Shown here: positions 55,265-63,601 of the stretch, piece by piece
Numbering within the stretch: the first letter of the stretch is position 1
Layout: each line of letters starts with the position of its first letter
DNA from: Nocardioides marmoribigeumensis
GTDB lineage: Bacteria; Actinomycetota; Actinomycetes; Propionibacteriales; Nocardioidaceae
Length of the DNA: 64,000 nucleotides
NCBI RefSeq assembly: GCF_031458325.1
Contig: NZ_JAVDYG010000001.1
Coordinates: 1,116,001-1,180,000 of the forward strand
Direction: 5' to 3'
Program-made: the position numbers and the translations under genes
The notes under the pieces: model-generated
Databases searched by the model: none
What the model was told of the DNA's origin: nothing
The model's input: the letters and a program-made list of their open reading frames with translations, nothing else

Positions 55265-55293
55265 CAAGCCGCGCTCAAGCGGCGCGCAAGGGG
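55265..55293 (+). promoter_or_regulatory. Three SARP-type heptamer repeats, 11-bp phased
   Basis: CAAGCCG (55265), CAAGCGG (55276) and CAAGGGG (55287) recur at exactly 11-bp intervals. SARP regulators bind such heptameric direct repeats with 4-bp spacers, usually placing the last repeat about 8 bp before the -10. Here GACGGT (55301-55306) starts 8 bp after the last repeat, ahead of the hemerythrin gene. The repeats also cover the -35 position of the SARP gene itself. Confidence 0.65.
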
Positions 55294-55350
55294 GTCGTCC
55301 GACGGTGGTGCCACGGCGGGGACGACCCGCCCCGACCCCAGGAGTGACCG

Positions 55351-56070
55351 ATGAGCACCACCACCACCGACCGCCCCCAGCTCGACCTGCCCGGCCAGGC
55401 CCACGTCGCGAGGGGTCCGCTGGACATGACCGGGATGTACGGCATGCACTACGCCTTCCGCCGCGACCTGACCGACTTCGTCGCCGCGGCCCGGCGTACG
55501 CCGGTCGGCGAGCACGCCGTGTGGGTCGCGCTGCAGGCCCGGTGGGCCCGCTTCTTCGAGGTGCTGCACCACCACCACGAGGCCGAGGACACCCACATCT
55601 GGCCCGCCACCCGCGCCCACGCCGCCGCGCTCGGGCGTCTCGACGACGTCGCCGTGCTCGACGCGATGGAGACCGACCACGAGCAGATCGACCCCGCCCT
55701 CCAGGCGTGCACCGACGCCTTCGCGGCGATGGTCGAGCACCCGTGCACCGACCACCGCAACGCCCTCGACCTCGAGGTCACCGAGGTCCGGGAGCTGCTG
55801 GTCACCCACCTGGCCGGCGAGGAGCGCGAGGCGATCCCGCTCATCCAGGAGCTGATGACCCCCGAGGAGTGGGCGACCTCGGAGAGGGCGATCGCCAAGG
55901 AGTACGGCCTGGGGATCATCCCCTTCGCCGTGCCGTGGGTGTTCAAGGCGCTGCCGGCCGACAAGGTCGCCGAGGTGGAGCCGTTCCTCGACCTCCCCCA
56001 GCGCTTGCTCAAGCGCGTCCTCGAGCCGCGGTTCCTGCGCCGGGAGGCGGTCGCGTTCCGCTACGTCTGA
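55351..56070 (+). CDS. Hemerythrin HHE-domain protein
   Basis: A 239-residue protein with a four-helix hemerythrin-like domain. Iron-ligand candidates are His33 (GMHYAFRRDL), the HHHHEAEDTHIWP cluster (residues 73-85), METDHEQIDPAL and LLVTHLAGEEREAIP. The C-terminal ~60 residues (FAVPWVFKALPADKV) are a conserved extension of actinobacterial members. GGAGTGACC serves as ribosome-binding site. It could sense or bind oxygen or nitric oxide. Divergent to the SARP regulator and preceded by its probable boxes, it is the likely regulated gene. Confidence 0.85.
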   Translation: MSTTTTDRPQLDLPGQAHVARGPLDMTGMYGMHYAFRRDLTDFVAAARRTPVGEHAVWVALQARWARFFEVLHHHHEAEDTHIWPATRAHAAALGRLDDVAVLDAMETDHEQIDPALQACTDAFAAMVEHPCTDHRNALDLEVTEVRELLVTHLAGEEREAIPLIQELMTPEEWATSERAIAKEYGLGIIPFAVPWVFKALPADKVAEVEPFLDLPQRLLKRVLEPRFLRREAVAFRYV

Positions 56071-56084
56071 ACCTCGCGCCCGGT

Positions 56085-56861
56085 CTAGAAGGTCTCGAGG
56101 TCCTCCCAGCGCAGGGTGTCCAGCGCGGGCTCGGGGAGGGGCTGGGGCAGGTTGCGCTTGTGCAGGCGGGCCTCGGAGTGGGCGCCGCAGCCGTGGTCGA
56201 CCGAGACCACGCGGCCGTCGTCGTTGGCGTAGGCGTTGGCGCACGCGCCGAACAGCCGGCCGAGCGGGCCGGACAGACGCACGAAGAAGGCGCACTCGTC
56301 GCACTGGCCCGGCGCGGCCTTGGCCAGGTCGGTGTCGGGACCGTGGTTGCCGTCGTACCACCGCTCGGAGGCGAGGTCGCGACCCTCGACCGACATCACG
56401 CGCGGGCGGCCGAGGCCGAGCTCCTCGCTGACCTCCTTGAGCTGGCGGCTGTCGGGGTAGTCCTCGAGGCCGGTCAGCGCCGGGACGACGCGCGGGTCGT
56501 CGTCCTCGGTGGGGAGCAGGTCGCCGGGGCTGAGGTCGCCGGGCTGGATGCGCTCCTTGTAGGGGACCCACTCCGGGGCCAGGATCGCCTCGTCGCCGGG
56601 GAGCAGCACGACCTCGTCGACGGTGACCGACTTCTGCTTGGGCGCGCGGGCGACGGTGACCGACCAGCGCCAGCCGCGGTAGCCCGCCTGGGTGCAGGCG
56701 AAGAAGTGGGTGACCACCTTGGTGGCCTCGGCCTGCGTGCCGAGGTGCTCGCCCACCTGGGCGGCGTCGACCAGCGCGAGGAGCGCCTCGCGCGCCGCCT
56801 CGACCGCCTCGGCGCCCCGGTCGTCGAGCTTGGGCACCTTGATCTTCTTCCCCTTGGCCAC
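56085..56861 (-). CDS. DUF3027 family protein
   Basis: A 258-residue actinobacteria-specific protein of the DUF3027 family. KKIKVPKLDD opens it; the core has GYRGWRWSVTVARAPKQKSVTVDEVVLLPGDEAILAPEWVP and, near residue 205, CDECAFFV with further Cys and His (FGACANAY, DHGCGAHS) that could bind zinc. Function unknown. GTG 56861 is supported by CAGAAT ending seven bases upstream. It is divergent from an MFS gene and followed by the convergent hemerythrin gene. Confidence 0.82.
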   Translation of the reverse strand: MAKGKKIKVPKLDDRGAEAVEAAREALLALVDAAQVGEHLGTQAEATKVVTHFFACTQAGYRGWRWSVTVARAPKQKSVTVDEVVLLPGDEAILAPEWVPYKERIQPGDLSPGDLLPTEDDDPRVVPALTGLEDYPDSRQLKEVSEELGLGRPRVMSVEGRDLASERWYDGNHGPDTDLAKAAPGQCDECAFFVRLSGPLGRLFGACANAYANDDGRVVSVDHGCGAHSEARLHKRNLPQPLPEPALDTLRWEDLETF

Positions 56862-56953
56862 GGGCGCGATTCTGCTACACGCACCCAACCGGTGTCTGCC
56901 GGGTCCTCGTGGCGGGCCACGGGAGCCGTCGACCGGCCGGGCAAGATGGACCC

Positions 56954-58342
56954 GTGGCCGACGAGGACCCCGCACCCGACCCCCCGCGACCGAGCCGGGC
57001 AGGACGCCTGCGCCGTGCGGCGGGTGCCACGGGCCGCGGCGTCCGGGTGACCGGGGCCGCCACCGCCCACGGCGCCCAGCGCGTCGGCGGGGCCACCGGC
57101 CGCGGAGCGCGCTACGTCGTGCGTCAGGCGCGTCGCGCCAGCCACGCGGAGGGGGCCGGCGAGTCCGGTCTCGCGCGGCTGATCGAGCTGCACGCCTTCA
57201 ACGCCGCCGGCGACGCCGCCGTCGCGATCAGCCTGGCGGGCACGTTGTTCTTCCAGGTGCCGACCGAGCAGGCGCGCGGCCAGGTGGCGCTCTTCCTCGC
57301 GCTCACGATGCTGCCGTTCGCCGTCGTCGCCCCGCTGATCGGACCGGTGCTCGACCGGTTCGGCCGCGGCCGGCGCTGGGCGGTCGGCACCACGATGGCG
57401 GTCCGGGCCTTCCTCTGCTGGGTGCTCGCCGACGCCGTCGGGGGCGAGTCGATCGCGATGTTCCCGGCGGCCCTGGGGGTCCTCGTCTCCTCCAAGGCGT
57501 ACGGCGTGACGCGCGCGGCCGCCGTACCCCGCCTCGCGCCGGAGCGGCTCGGTCTCGTCAAGGCCAACTCGCGCATCTCGCTGGCGGGCATCGTCGGGGC
57601 CGGGGTGTCCGCCCCCCTGGCGCTGCTGGCCTCGCTGGCCGGCCCGGAGTGGTCGCTGCGCTACGCGTTCGCGGTCTTCGTCGGGGGCACGATCCTCGCG
57701 ATCCTGCTGCCGGCCCGGGCCGACGAGCCGGGCGGCGAGGAGTCCTCGCGGGTCGGGCGCCGTCGCGCCCTCGTGCCCGCCCTGGTGGTGCGGGCGCTGC
57801 GCTGCAACGCGGGGCTGCGGCTGCTCAGCGGGTTCCTCACGCTCTACATGGCGTTCCTCATCCGGGTCGAGCCGCTGCCCGGGTGGGAGGACCGGCCCGC
57901 GCTCCTGCTGGGGCTGGTGATCGGTGCGGCCGGGCTGGGCAACACGATCGGCATCGCCCTCGGGTCGATGCTGCGCAACCTGCGGGCCGAGGTGGTCGTG
58001 GTCGTGGTGCTGATCGCCGACACCGTCGCCGTGGTGGGCGGGGCGCTGTTCTACGGCCTGCTCGCCCTGGTCGCGCTCGGCCTGACCGCGGGGGTGAGCC
58101 AGTCGCTGGGCAAGCTCTCGCTCGACGCCCTCATCCAGCGCGACGTGCCCGGGCACACCCGGGCGAGCGCGTTCGCGCGGTCCGAGACCCTGCTGCAGCT
58201 CTCGTGGGTGCTCGGCGGCTTCCTGGGCATCGCGCTGCCGCTCGTGCCGCGGGTCGGCCTGGGCACGGCCGCGCTGCTGCTCGTGGCCGTGGCCTGCTGG
58301 GTGGTGGCGGGCGTGCGCCGCGACGACCCGGCGCCTGCCTAG
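56954..58342 (+). CDS. MFS transporter (12-helix type)
   Basis: A 462-residue transporter. A ~75-residue basic, Gly/Arg-rich cytosolic N terminus precedes about ten to twelve helices beginning at HAFNAAGDAAVAISLAGTLF. Loop motif GPVLDRFGRGRRWAVGTT matches the MFS motif A between helices 2 and 3. The substrate cannot be assigned. CAAGAT ends six bases before the GTG. The stop shares CTAG with the stop of the convergent cold-shock gene. Confidence 0.83.
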   Translation: MADEDPAPDPPRPSRAGRLRRAAGATGRGVRVTGAATAHGAQRVGGATGRGARYVVRQARRASHAEGAGESGLARLIELHAFNAAGDAAVAISLAGTLFFQVPTEQARGQVALFLALTMLPFAVVAPLIGPVLDRFGRGRRWAVGTTMAVRAFLCWVLADAVGGESIAMFPAALGVLVSSKAYGVTRAAAVPRLAPERLGLVKANSRISLAGIVGAGVSAPLALLASLAGPEWSLRYAFAVFVGGTILAILLPARADEPGGEESSRVGRRRALVPALVVRALRCNAGLRLLSGFLTLYMAFLIRVEPLPGWEDRPALLLGLVIGAAGLGNTIGIALGSMLRNLRAEVVVVVVLIADTVAVVGGALFYGLLALVALGLTAGVSQSLGKLSLDALIQRDVPGHTRASAFARSETLLQLSWVLGGFLGIALPLVPRVGLGTAALLLVAVACWVVAGVRRDDPAPA

Positions 58343-58722
58343 GGCTCGAGCTCGTCGGCCAGCGCGCGCAGCAGCATCGCCGTCGGCTTGGCGGTCTTGG
58401 GGTCGGGGTGGCGACCGGCGCGGTAGCCCTTCTCGACGTTCTCCAGCAGGCGGTAGAGGTCCTCGATGATGTTGACCATCTCGGCGGGCTTCTTCTTCAT
58501 CGCCTTGGCGACCGAGGCCGGGGCGTCGAGGACGCGGACCTGGAGCGCCTGGTCACCCTTACGGCCCTGGGCGATGCCGAACTCCACGCGCGTCCCGGGC
58601 TTGAGGGTGGCCACACCGTCGGGCAGCGCGGCCGAGCGCACGAAGACGTCGCCGCCCTCGTCCTTCGACAGGAAGCCGAAGCCCTTCTCGACGTCGTACC
58701 ACTTCACCTTGCCCGTTGGCAC
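58339..58722 (-). CDS. Cold-shock domain protein with C-terminal extension
   Basis: A 127-residue protein. Residues 1-66 are a cold-shock OB fold with GKVKWYDVEKGFGFLSKDEGGDVFVRSAAL (RNP1-like KGFGFL and RNP2-like DVFVR). The C-terminal ~55 residues (Lys-rich, MVNIIEDLYRLLENVEKGYRAGRHP) form a predicted helical extension typical of the longer actinobacterial CspB-type proteins. AAGGAG lies eight bases before the GTG. RNA chaperone or regulator; nothing indicates a specific target. Confidence 0.9.
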   Translation of the reverse strand: MPTGKVKWYDVEKGFGFLSKDEGGDVFVRSAALPDGVATLKPGTRVEFGIAQGRKGDQALQVRVLDAPASVAKAMKKKPAEMVNIIEDLYRLLENVEKGYRAGRHPDPKTAKPTAMLLRALADELEP

Positions 58723-58760
58723 CGGTGCTCCTTCGCTCGTCCTGGTCTGCGACCCAAAGC

Positions 58761-59405
58761 CTACGGTCCGGGTGCGAAGGCGGTCGCACCGGTGGCGAGG
58801 TGCCCGCTCCACCAGCCGGGGAACTCGGTGAGGTCGCGCAGCACGTGGTGGGTGCCGGCCTCACGGAGCTCGGCCTCGGTGCACCCGCCGGTCAGCACGC
58901 TGACGCTCGTCGCCCCCGCGGCGAGGGCGCCCTCGACGTCGTGGACGTGGTCGCCGACGTAGACCGTCGCCCCGTGCTCGCGCAGCACCTCGGCCTTGCC
59001 GACCCCCCAGACCTCGCCGACCACGTGGTCGACGTCGAAGCTCAGCGCCTCGGTGTGCAGCAGGGCGTTGGGGGTGAACTTGCCGGTCACGACCACGACC
59101 GAGCCGCCACCGGCCCGGACGGCGGCGATCGCCTCGTGGGTGCCGGGCAGGGCGAGGGTGGGGGCGACGGCGATCTCGGGGTACATCGCGCGGAACCGGT
59201 CGACCAGGCCGGGGATCTCGTCGGCCTCCGCGTAGGGACGGAGCATCAGGTCCAGCGGCGGCCCCAGCGCCTCGACCATCCCGTCGACGTCGAAGGCCAG
59301 GCCGGTCTCCTCCGCCAGCACGCGCAGGCAGGCCGCGAACCCGGGACGGGTGTCGATCAGCGTCATGTCGAGGTCGAACCCCACGACCGGGCCGGTGGTG
59401 CTCAC
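58761..59405 (-). CDS. HAD-family phosphatase
   Basis: A 214-residue phosphoglycolate-phosphatase-like HAD hydrolase. Motif I is GFDLDMTLID (residues 9-18), motif II VVVTGKFTPNA, motif III uses Lys in GVGKAEVL, and motif IV is VYVGDHVHDVEGA. The helical cap domain occupies residues ~20-85. The GTG start overlaps the stop of the upstream L7/L12-like gene by four bases. A substrate such as a sugar phosphate or nucleotide is likely but unassigned. Confidence 0.86.
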   Translation of the reverse strand: MSTTGPVVGFDLDMTLIDTRPGFAACLRVLAEETGLAFDVDGMVEALGPPLDLMLRPYAEADEIPGLVDRFRAMYPEIAVAPTLALPGTHEAIAAVRAGGGSVVVVTGKFTPNALLHTEALSFDVDHVVGEVWGVGKAEVLREHGATVYVGDHVHDVEGALAAGATSVSVLTGGCTEAELREAGTHHVLRDLTEFPGWWSGHLATGATAFAPGP

Positions 59406-59737
59406 GAGTCCCGCACCCACGCCGAGGCCCCGGTGCGCTCGAGCCGCTCCCGGAGGCGGTCGGCGCTCTCCCGGCTCAGCCCACCGGCGATCGCGCAGGG
59501 GGCAGCGGCCAGCCAGTCCCGCGCCTGCCGCAGGCCGACCCCGGTGGTCTCGCGCACCGTGGCGAGGGTCTCGGCGGGCCGGGGGCCGGGGCTGCCGAGG
59601 ACGACCACGCAGCGACCCGGTTCGGCGTACTCCGGCGGGACGTGGCGCTGCGGCCCGGTCCCCCGCGACGTCCGGGCGTGGGCGAGCGTGACGAGCCCGG
59701 CCGCGAGAAGCAGCACGACGATCACCCAGACCAGCAT
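59402..59737 (-). CDS. Membrane-anchored L7/L12 C-terminal-domain-like protein
   Basis: A 111-residue protein: an N-terminal helix LVWVIVVLLLAAGLVTLA, a Pro-rich linker, then CVVVLGSPGPRPAETLATVRETTGVGLRQARDWL with a further 30 residues. This repeats the fold signature of the ribosomal L7/L12 C-terminal domain (a V-IK-VR-x-TGLGLKEAK-like pattern). Such stand-alone domains occur in actinobacteria with unknown role. TAGGCT ends six bases before the ATG. Confidence 0.75.
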   Translation of the reverse strand: MLVWVIVVLLLAAGLVTLAHARTSRGTGPQRHVPPEYAEPGRCVVVLGSPGPRPAETLATVRETTGVGLRQARDWLAAAPCAIAGGLSRESADRLRERLERTGASAWVRDS

Positions 59738-59743
59738 GTGGTC

Positions 59744-59771
59744 AGCCTACGGAGGCCTCGCGCCGTACGAT
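59744..59771. promoter_or_regulatory. Face-to-face divergent promoters
   Basis: The minus-strand -10 TAGGCT (59744-59749) and the plus-strand -10 TACGAT (59766-59771) lie 16 bases apart; each ends 6-7 bases before its start codon (59737 and 59779). Each promoter's -35 region would fall on the other's -10, so polymerase binding should be mutually exclusive. Confidence 0.55.
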
Positions 59772-59778
59772 TGAGCCA

Positions 59779-61098
59779 GTGAGCACGATCCCGACCAGCG
59801 AGCCCGCAGAGCGCCGTCTGCGCCAGGCGGTGGTCATCTGGGTGGTCGCGCTCAGCACCTACCTCCTCGCGGTGTTCCACCGCTCCTCGCTCGCCGTCGC
59901 CGGCCTCGTCGCGACCGAGCGGTTCGGCATCAACGCCGCCCAGCTGTCGTCGTTCGTGATGCTCCAGCTCCTGGTGTACGCCGGCATGCAGATCCCGGTG
60001 GGCCTGCTCGTCGACCGCTTCGGGCCGCGTCGGGTCCTCACGACCGGGGCGGTGGTGCTGACCCTCGCGCAGACCGGCTTCGCGTTCGCCGAGACCTATC
60101 CCGCCGCCCTCGTGGCGCGACTGTTCGTCGGGATGGGCGACGCGATGACGTTCATCTGCGTGCTGCGCCTGGTCAACACGTGGTTCGGTGCGCGCCGCAT
60201 CCCGCTCATCACCCAGCTCACCGGCGTCCTCGGCCAGATGGGCGCGATCCTCGCCGCGGCCCCGATGACCGTCGCCCTGCGGGAGCTGGGCTGGACCAGG
60301 GCCTACCTCGCCGCGGCCTCGATGGGGATCGTCCTGGTGGTCCTGCTCGTGCTGTTCGTCCACGACGCACCGGGGCGGCGGTCCCACCGTGGTCCGCAGC
60401 TGCGGCCGGACGAGATCCGGGCCTCGCTCGCGGCGTCGTGGGAGCACCCGGGCACGCGACTCGGGTTCTGGATGCACTTCTCCACGCAGTTCAGCGCGAC
60501 GACGCTCGGCATGCTGTGGGGCTACCCGTTCTTCGTCCGCGGCGAGGGGCAGAGCCAGGCCGCGGCCGGCGTGCTCCTCACGGTCATGGTGGTCGCGGTG
60601 ATGAGCGCCGGTCCGGTGCTGGGCTGGCGGATCACGGTCCGGCCCTGGCACCGCTCGACCCTCGTGCTCTCAATCGTCGGCGCGATCGTCACGGTGTGGA
60701 CGGTCGTGCTCGCGTGGCCCGGCCAGGCTCCGTTCTGGCTGCTGCTCCTGCTCGTCGTGGTCACCGGCGTCGGAGGCCCCGCCTCGATGATCGGGTTCGA
60801 CCTGGGGCGCACCTCCAACCCGGCCGAGCGGATGGCCTCCGCCACGGGGATCATCAACCAGGGCGGCTTCTACGCCAGCCTCGTGCTGGTCGTGGCGATC
60901 GGCGTGATCCTGGACTGGCGCACCCCGGGCAGCTCGTCGGCGTACACCCCCGAGGCGTTCCGCTGGGCGATGTCCTTCCAGTACGTCCTCTGGGGCCTCG
61001 GCCTCACCCAGGTCTGGCGCTACCGCCGGCAGACCCGGGCCTGGCTGCGGGAGCACGAGCCGGACTGGGTGGCCCAGCACGCGACCCCACGCCGCTGA
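59779..61098 (+). CDS. MFS transporter (NarK/OFA-like)
   Basis: A 439-residue transporter with 12 helices. Motif A is VGLLVDRFGPRRVLTTG between helices 2 and 3; ALSTYLLAVFHRSSLAVAGLVA forms helix 1. An HSTQFS-like segment (MHFSTQFSATTLGMLWGYPF) starts the second half. The substrate is unclear; similarity in layout to oxalate/formate or nitrate carriers is only suggestive. TACGAT ends seven bases before the GTG. Confidence 0.85.
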   Translation: MSTIPTSEPAERRLRQAVVIWVVALSTYLLAVFHRSSLAVAGLVATERFGINAAQLSSFVMLQLLVYAGMQIPVGLLVDRFGPRRVLTTGAVVLTLAQTGFAFAETYPAALVARLFVGMGDAMTFICVLRLVNTWFGARRIPLITQLTGVLGQMGAILAAAPMTVALRELGWTRAYLAAASMGIVLVVLLVLFVHDAPGRRSHRGPQLRPDEIRASLAASWEHPGTRLGFWMHFSTQFSATTLGMLWGYPFFVRGEGQSQAAAGVLLTVMVVAVMSAGPVLGWRITVRPWHRSTLVLSIVGAIVTVWTVVLAWPGQAPFWLLLLLVVVTGVGGPASMIGFDLGRTSNPAERMASATGIINQGGFYASLVLVVAIGVILDWRTPGSSSAYTPEAFRWAMSFQYVLWGLGLTQVWRYRRQTRAWLREHEPDWVAQHATPRR

Positions 61099-61120
61099 CC
61101 ACGTCGGTATCGTGGTGCGG

Positions 61121-63475
61121 ATGTCCACGTCCGCCCCGCGCTCCCTCGCCGACCAGCTCCGCGCCTGGTCCGTCGAGGCGCTGGCCGGGCTCCTGAGGTC
61201 GCGCCCCGACCTCTCCCTGCCCGCCCCGCAGGACTCCGGGCAGCTGGCCTCACGCGCCTCCACCCGGGCCTCGGTGATGCGGGTGCTGGACCAGCTCGAC
61301 CGCTTCGAGCTGACCGTGCTCGAGGCTCTGGCCGTGCTCGACGGACGGGCGCCCGCGTCCGACGTGGCGGCGCTGGTCAACGCCGCCCCCGACGCCGTCC
61401 ACGCCGCGCTCGACCGCCTGCTCGGCCTCGCGCTCGTGTGGGGATCGCTCGACGACCTGCGGCTGGTGGGCGCCGTCTCCGACACCCTCGGTACGACGGT
61501 CAGCGGGCTCGGACGCCCGCTGGCGCAGCTGGCCGACGGACTCGGCCCCGCACGGGTGGCCGAGGTGCTCGCCGACGCGGGCGGCTCGCCGAGCGGGGAC
61601 CGGTCGACCGACCTGGGGCGGCTGGGCGCCCTGCTGCAGGACCCGGCCCGCGTGACCGGGCTGCTGGAGGAGTGCGACGCGGCCGCCCGCGCGATGGTCG
61701 AGCACCTGGCGGCCACCGGTGCCGAGGGCGCCTCCGAGGTGGTCGGACACGTCCGGGCCGCCGACGCGCGCACGCCGGTCGAGCAGCTGCTCGCCCGCGG
61801 GCTGCTGGTGCCCGCGTCGCGGGGCAAGCTCGCGGTGCCGCGCGAGGCCGTGATCGGGCTCCGCGGCGGGCGCACGACCCCCGACCCGGTCGACGTGGCC
61901 CCGGCGCTGGCCACCGGCGAGCGCAGCGCGACGCTGGTCGACCGCGCGGCCGCCGGGGCGGCGTACGAGCTGGTCCACCGCACCGAGCTCCTCCTCGACC
62001 GCTGGGGCGAGGAGCCGCCGGGCGTCCTGCGCCAGGGCGGGCTGGGGGTCCGCGACGTGCGCACCCTCGCCGACCTGCTCCACGCCGACGAGCGCACCGC
62101 CTCCCTGGTCGTCGAGGTCGCGGCCGCTGCCGGGCTCCTCGGCCGCGGACCGGCCGGGCGGGTCGAGGACGCGTGGCTGCCCACCGACGCCTCCGACCGC
62201 TGGCGCCACCGCACCCTGGCGGAGCGGTGGGCCGACCTCGCCGACGCCTGGCTGCACACCCACCGGCTGCCCGGCCTCGTCGGCGGACGCGTGCAGGGCA
62301 AGGCGGTCAACGCCCTCGCGCCCGACCTCGCGCCCCCGTGGGCGGCCGACACCCGTCGGGCGACGCTGCACGTGCTCGCCTCGCTCGGGCCCGGGCAGGT
62401 GCTCTCCGGCGGCGACGGGCTGCCGTCGCTGGTCGCCCGCGTGCGCTGGCTGCGCCCCCGTCGCCCGACCGCGCGCGACGAGGCGGTCGCCTGGACCCTC
62501 GAGGAGGCGGCCGTGCTGGGCGTCGTCGGCCTGGGCGGGCTGGCCTCGCACGGCCGCGCCCTGCTGGTCGAGGGCCCGGCCGCAGCGGCCTCCACGCTCG
62601 CCCCGCTCATGCCCGCCCCGGTGGACCACGTGCTCCTCCAGGCCGACCTGACCGCCGTCGCCCCCGGGCCCCTCGAGCAGAAGCTCGCGCGCGACCTCGC
62701 GACCGTGGCCCACGTCGAGTCCCGTGGCGGGGCCACGGTCTACCGCTTCACCGAGGCCTCGGTGCGGCACGCCTTCGACGTCGGCTGGTCCGCCCACGAG
62801 GTCCACGAGGTGATCGGGCGGGCGGCGCGCACCGACGTGCCCCAGCCGCTGCGCTACCTCGTCGACGACGTCGCCCGCACGCACGGCACGATCCGGCTCG
62901 GCGTGGCCGAGTCGTTCGTGCGCAGCGACGACGAGGCCTCCCTCGCCGCCCTCGCGGCCTCACCCGGTCTGGGCCTGCGTCGCATCGCCCCGACGGTCCT
63001 GGTGAGCACGCTCCCCGCCGACGAGCTGCTGCCGCTGCTGCGCGAGGCCGGGGTGTCCCCGGTCATCGAGTCGGCCACCGGCGTCGTCCAGGTCGCTCCC
63101 CGCGAGGCCCACCGCGCCCGCACCGGCCTGGTCGACCCCCGCTCCCCCGCGCTCGCGGCCCGGGCGGTCTCGCGGGCGACCGCCACCGCCGCCGCGATCC
63201 GCGCCGGCGACCGCGCGGCCGCCGTACGCCCTCCGTCACGGGCCGACCGCCAGACCCCCGCCTCCGCGCTGGCGCTGCTCCGCGAGGCCGCCGAGCAGCA
63301 GGCGACCGTGGTCATCGGCTACGTCGACGACGACGGCACGATCCATGACCGCGTGGTCGACCCGATCGCCGCCGACGGGGGCCGCCTGCGGGCCTACGAC
63401 CACCGCAGCGACCGCACCCGCGCCTTCGCCGTCCACCGGATCAAGTCCGTCCGCGACGTCACCGAGCACGGCTGA
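61121..63475 (+). CDS. Helicase-associated (XPB N-terminal-like) protein with WYL-like tail
   Basis: A 784-residue protein related to the actinobacterial protein usually encoded next to the XPB-type helicase. Winged-helix repeats occur along it (RVLDQLDRFELTVLEALAVLDG; DVAALVNAAPDAVHAALDRLLGLALV), and EAWLPTDA-like and LLQADLTAVAPGPLEQKLARDL segments mark the XPB/Ssl2 N-terminal domain. The last ~75 residues (ATVVIGYVDDDGTIHDRVVDPIAADGGRLRAYDH) resemble a WYL ligand-sensing module. No helicase motifs. TATCGT ends seven bases before the ATG. It may function in DNA repair or transcription; the helicase itself would lie elsewhere. Confidence 0.82.
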   Translation: MSTSAPRSLADQLRAWSVEALAGLLRSRPDLSLPAPQDSGQLASRASTRASVMRVLDQLDRFELTVLEALAVLDGRAPASDVAALVNAAPDAVHAALDRLLGLALVWGSLDDLRLVGAVSDTLGTTVSGLGRPLAQLADGLGPARVAEVLADAGGSPSGDRSTDLGRLGALLQDPARVTGLLEECDAAARAMVEHLAATGAEGASEVVGHVRAADARTPVEQLLARGLLVPASRGKLAVPREAVIGLRGGRTTPDPVDVAPALATGERSATLVDRAAAGAAYELVHRTELLLDRWGEEPPGVLRQGGLGVRDVRTLADLLHADERTASLVVEVAAAAGLLGRGPAGRVEDAWLPTDASDRWRHRTLAERWADLADAWLHTHRLPGLVGGRVQGKAVNALAPDLAPPWAADTRRATLHVLASLGPGQVLSGGDGLPSLVARVRWLRPRRPTARDEAVAWTLEEAAVLGVVGLGGLASHGRALLVEGPAAAASTLAPLMPAPVDHVLLQADLTAVAPGPLEQKLARDLATVAHVESRGGATVYRFTEASVRHAFDVGWSAHEVHEVIGRAARTDVPQPLRYLVDDVARTHGTIRLGVAESFVRSDDEASLAALAASPGLGLRRIAPTVLVSTLPADELLPLLREAGVSPVIESATGVVQVAPREAHRARTGLVDPRSPALAARAVSRATATAAAIRAGDRAAAVRPPSRADRQTPASALALLREAAEQQATVVIGYVDDDGTIHDRVVDPIAADGGRLRAYDHRSDRTRAFAVHRIKSVRDVTEHG

Positions 63476-63488
63476 CCCGGCCTCTCGA

Positions 63489-63557
63489 ACCGGCACGACG
63501 CCGGGCCCCGGCCGCTCTCCGGCGTGGCCGCGCCCCGCGTCCCCACGTCGTGCCGGT
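63489..63557. repeat. 12-bp inverted repeat in the last intergenic region
   Basis: ACCGGCACGACG (63489-63500) and its exact complement (63546-63557) enclose 45 bases that contain further C/G stems. It begins 13 bases after the stop of the helicase-associated gene and ends 31 bases before the -10 of the next gene. A terminator or a control site are both possible. Confidence 0.55.
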
Positions 63558-63601
63558 CGGCACGGCCGCCCGCCGGGCAGCTCGGCCGTACCGTTGCGCC
63601 C

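Noticed and set aside
55265-55293. Hairpin GCCGC-GCTCAA-GCGGC as the main feature before the hemerythrin gene
   Set aside because: The 5-bp stem is a by-product of the phased direct repeats, whose 11-bp regularity over three units explains the sequence better.
50848-55347. A 1499-codon open frame on the plus strand
   Set aside because: It is antisense to the esterase and SARP genes, whose domains are clear. Its predicted protein is a low-complexity Arg/Gly/Val-rich sequence with no motifs, the usual shadow of high-G+C coding DNA.
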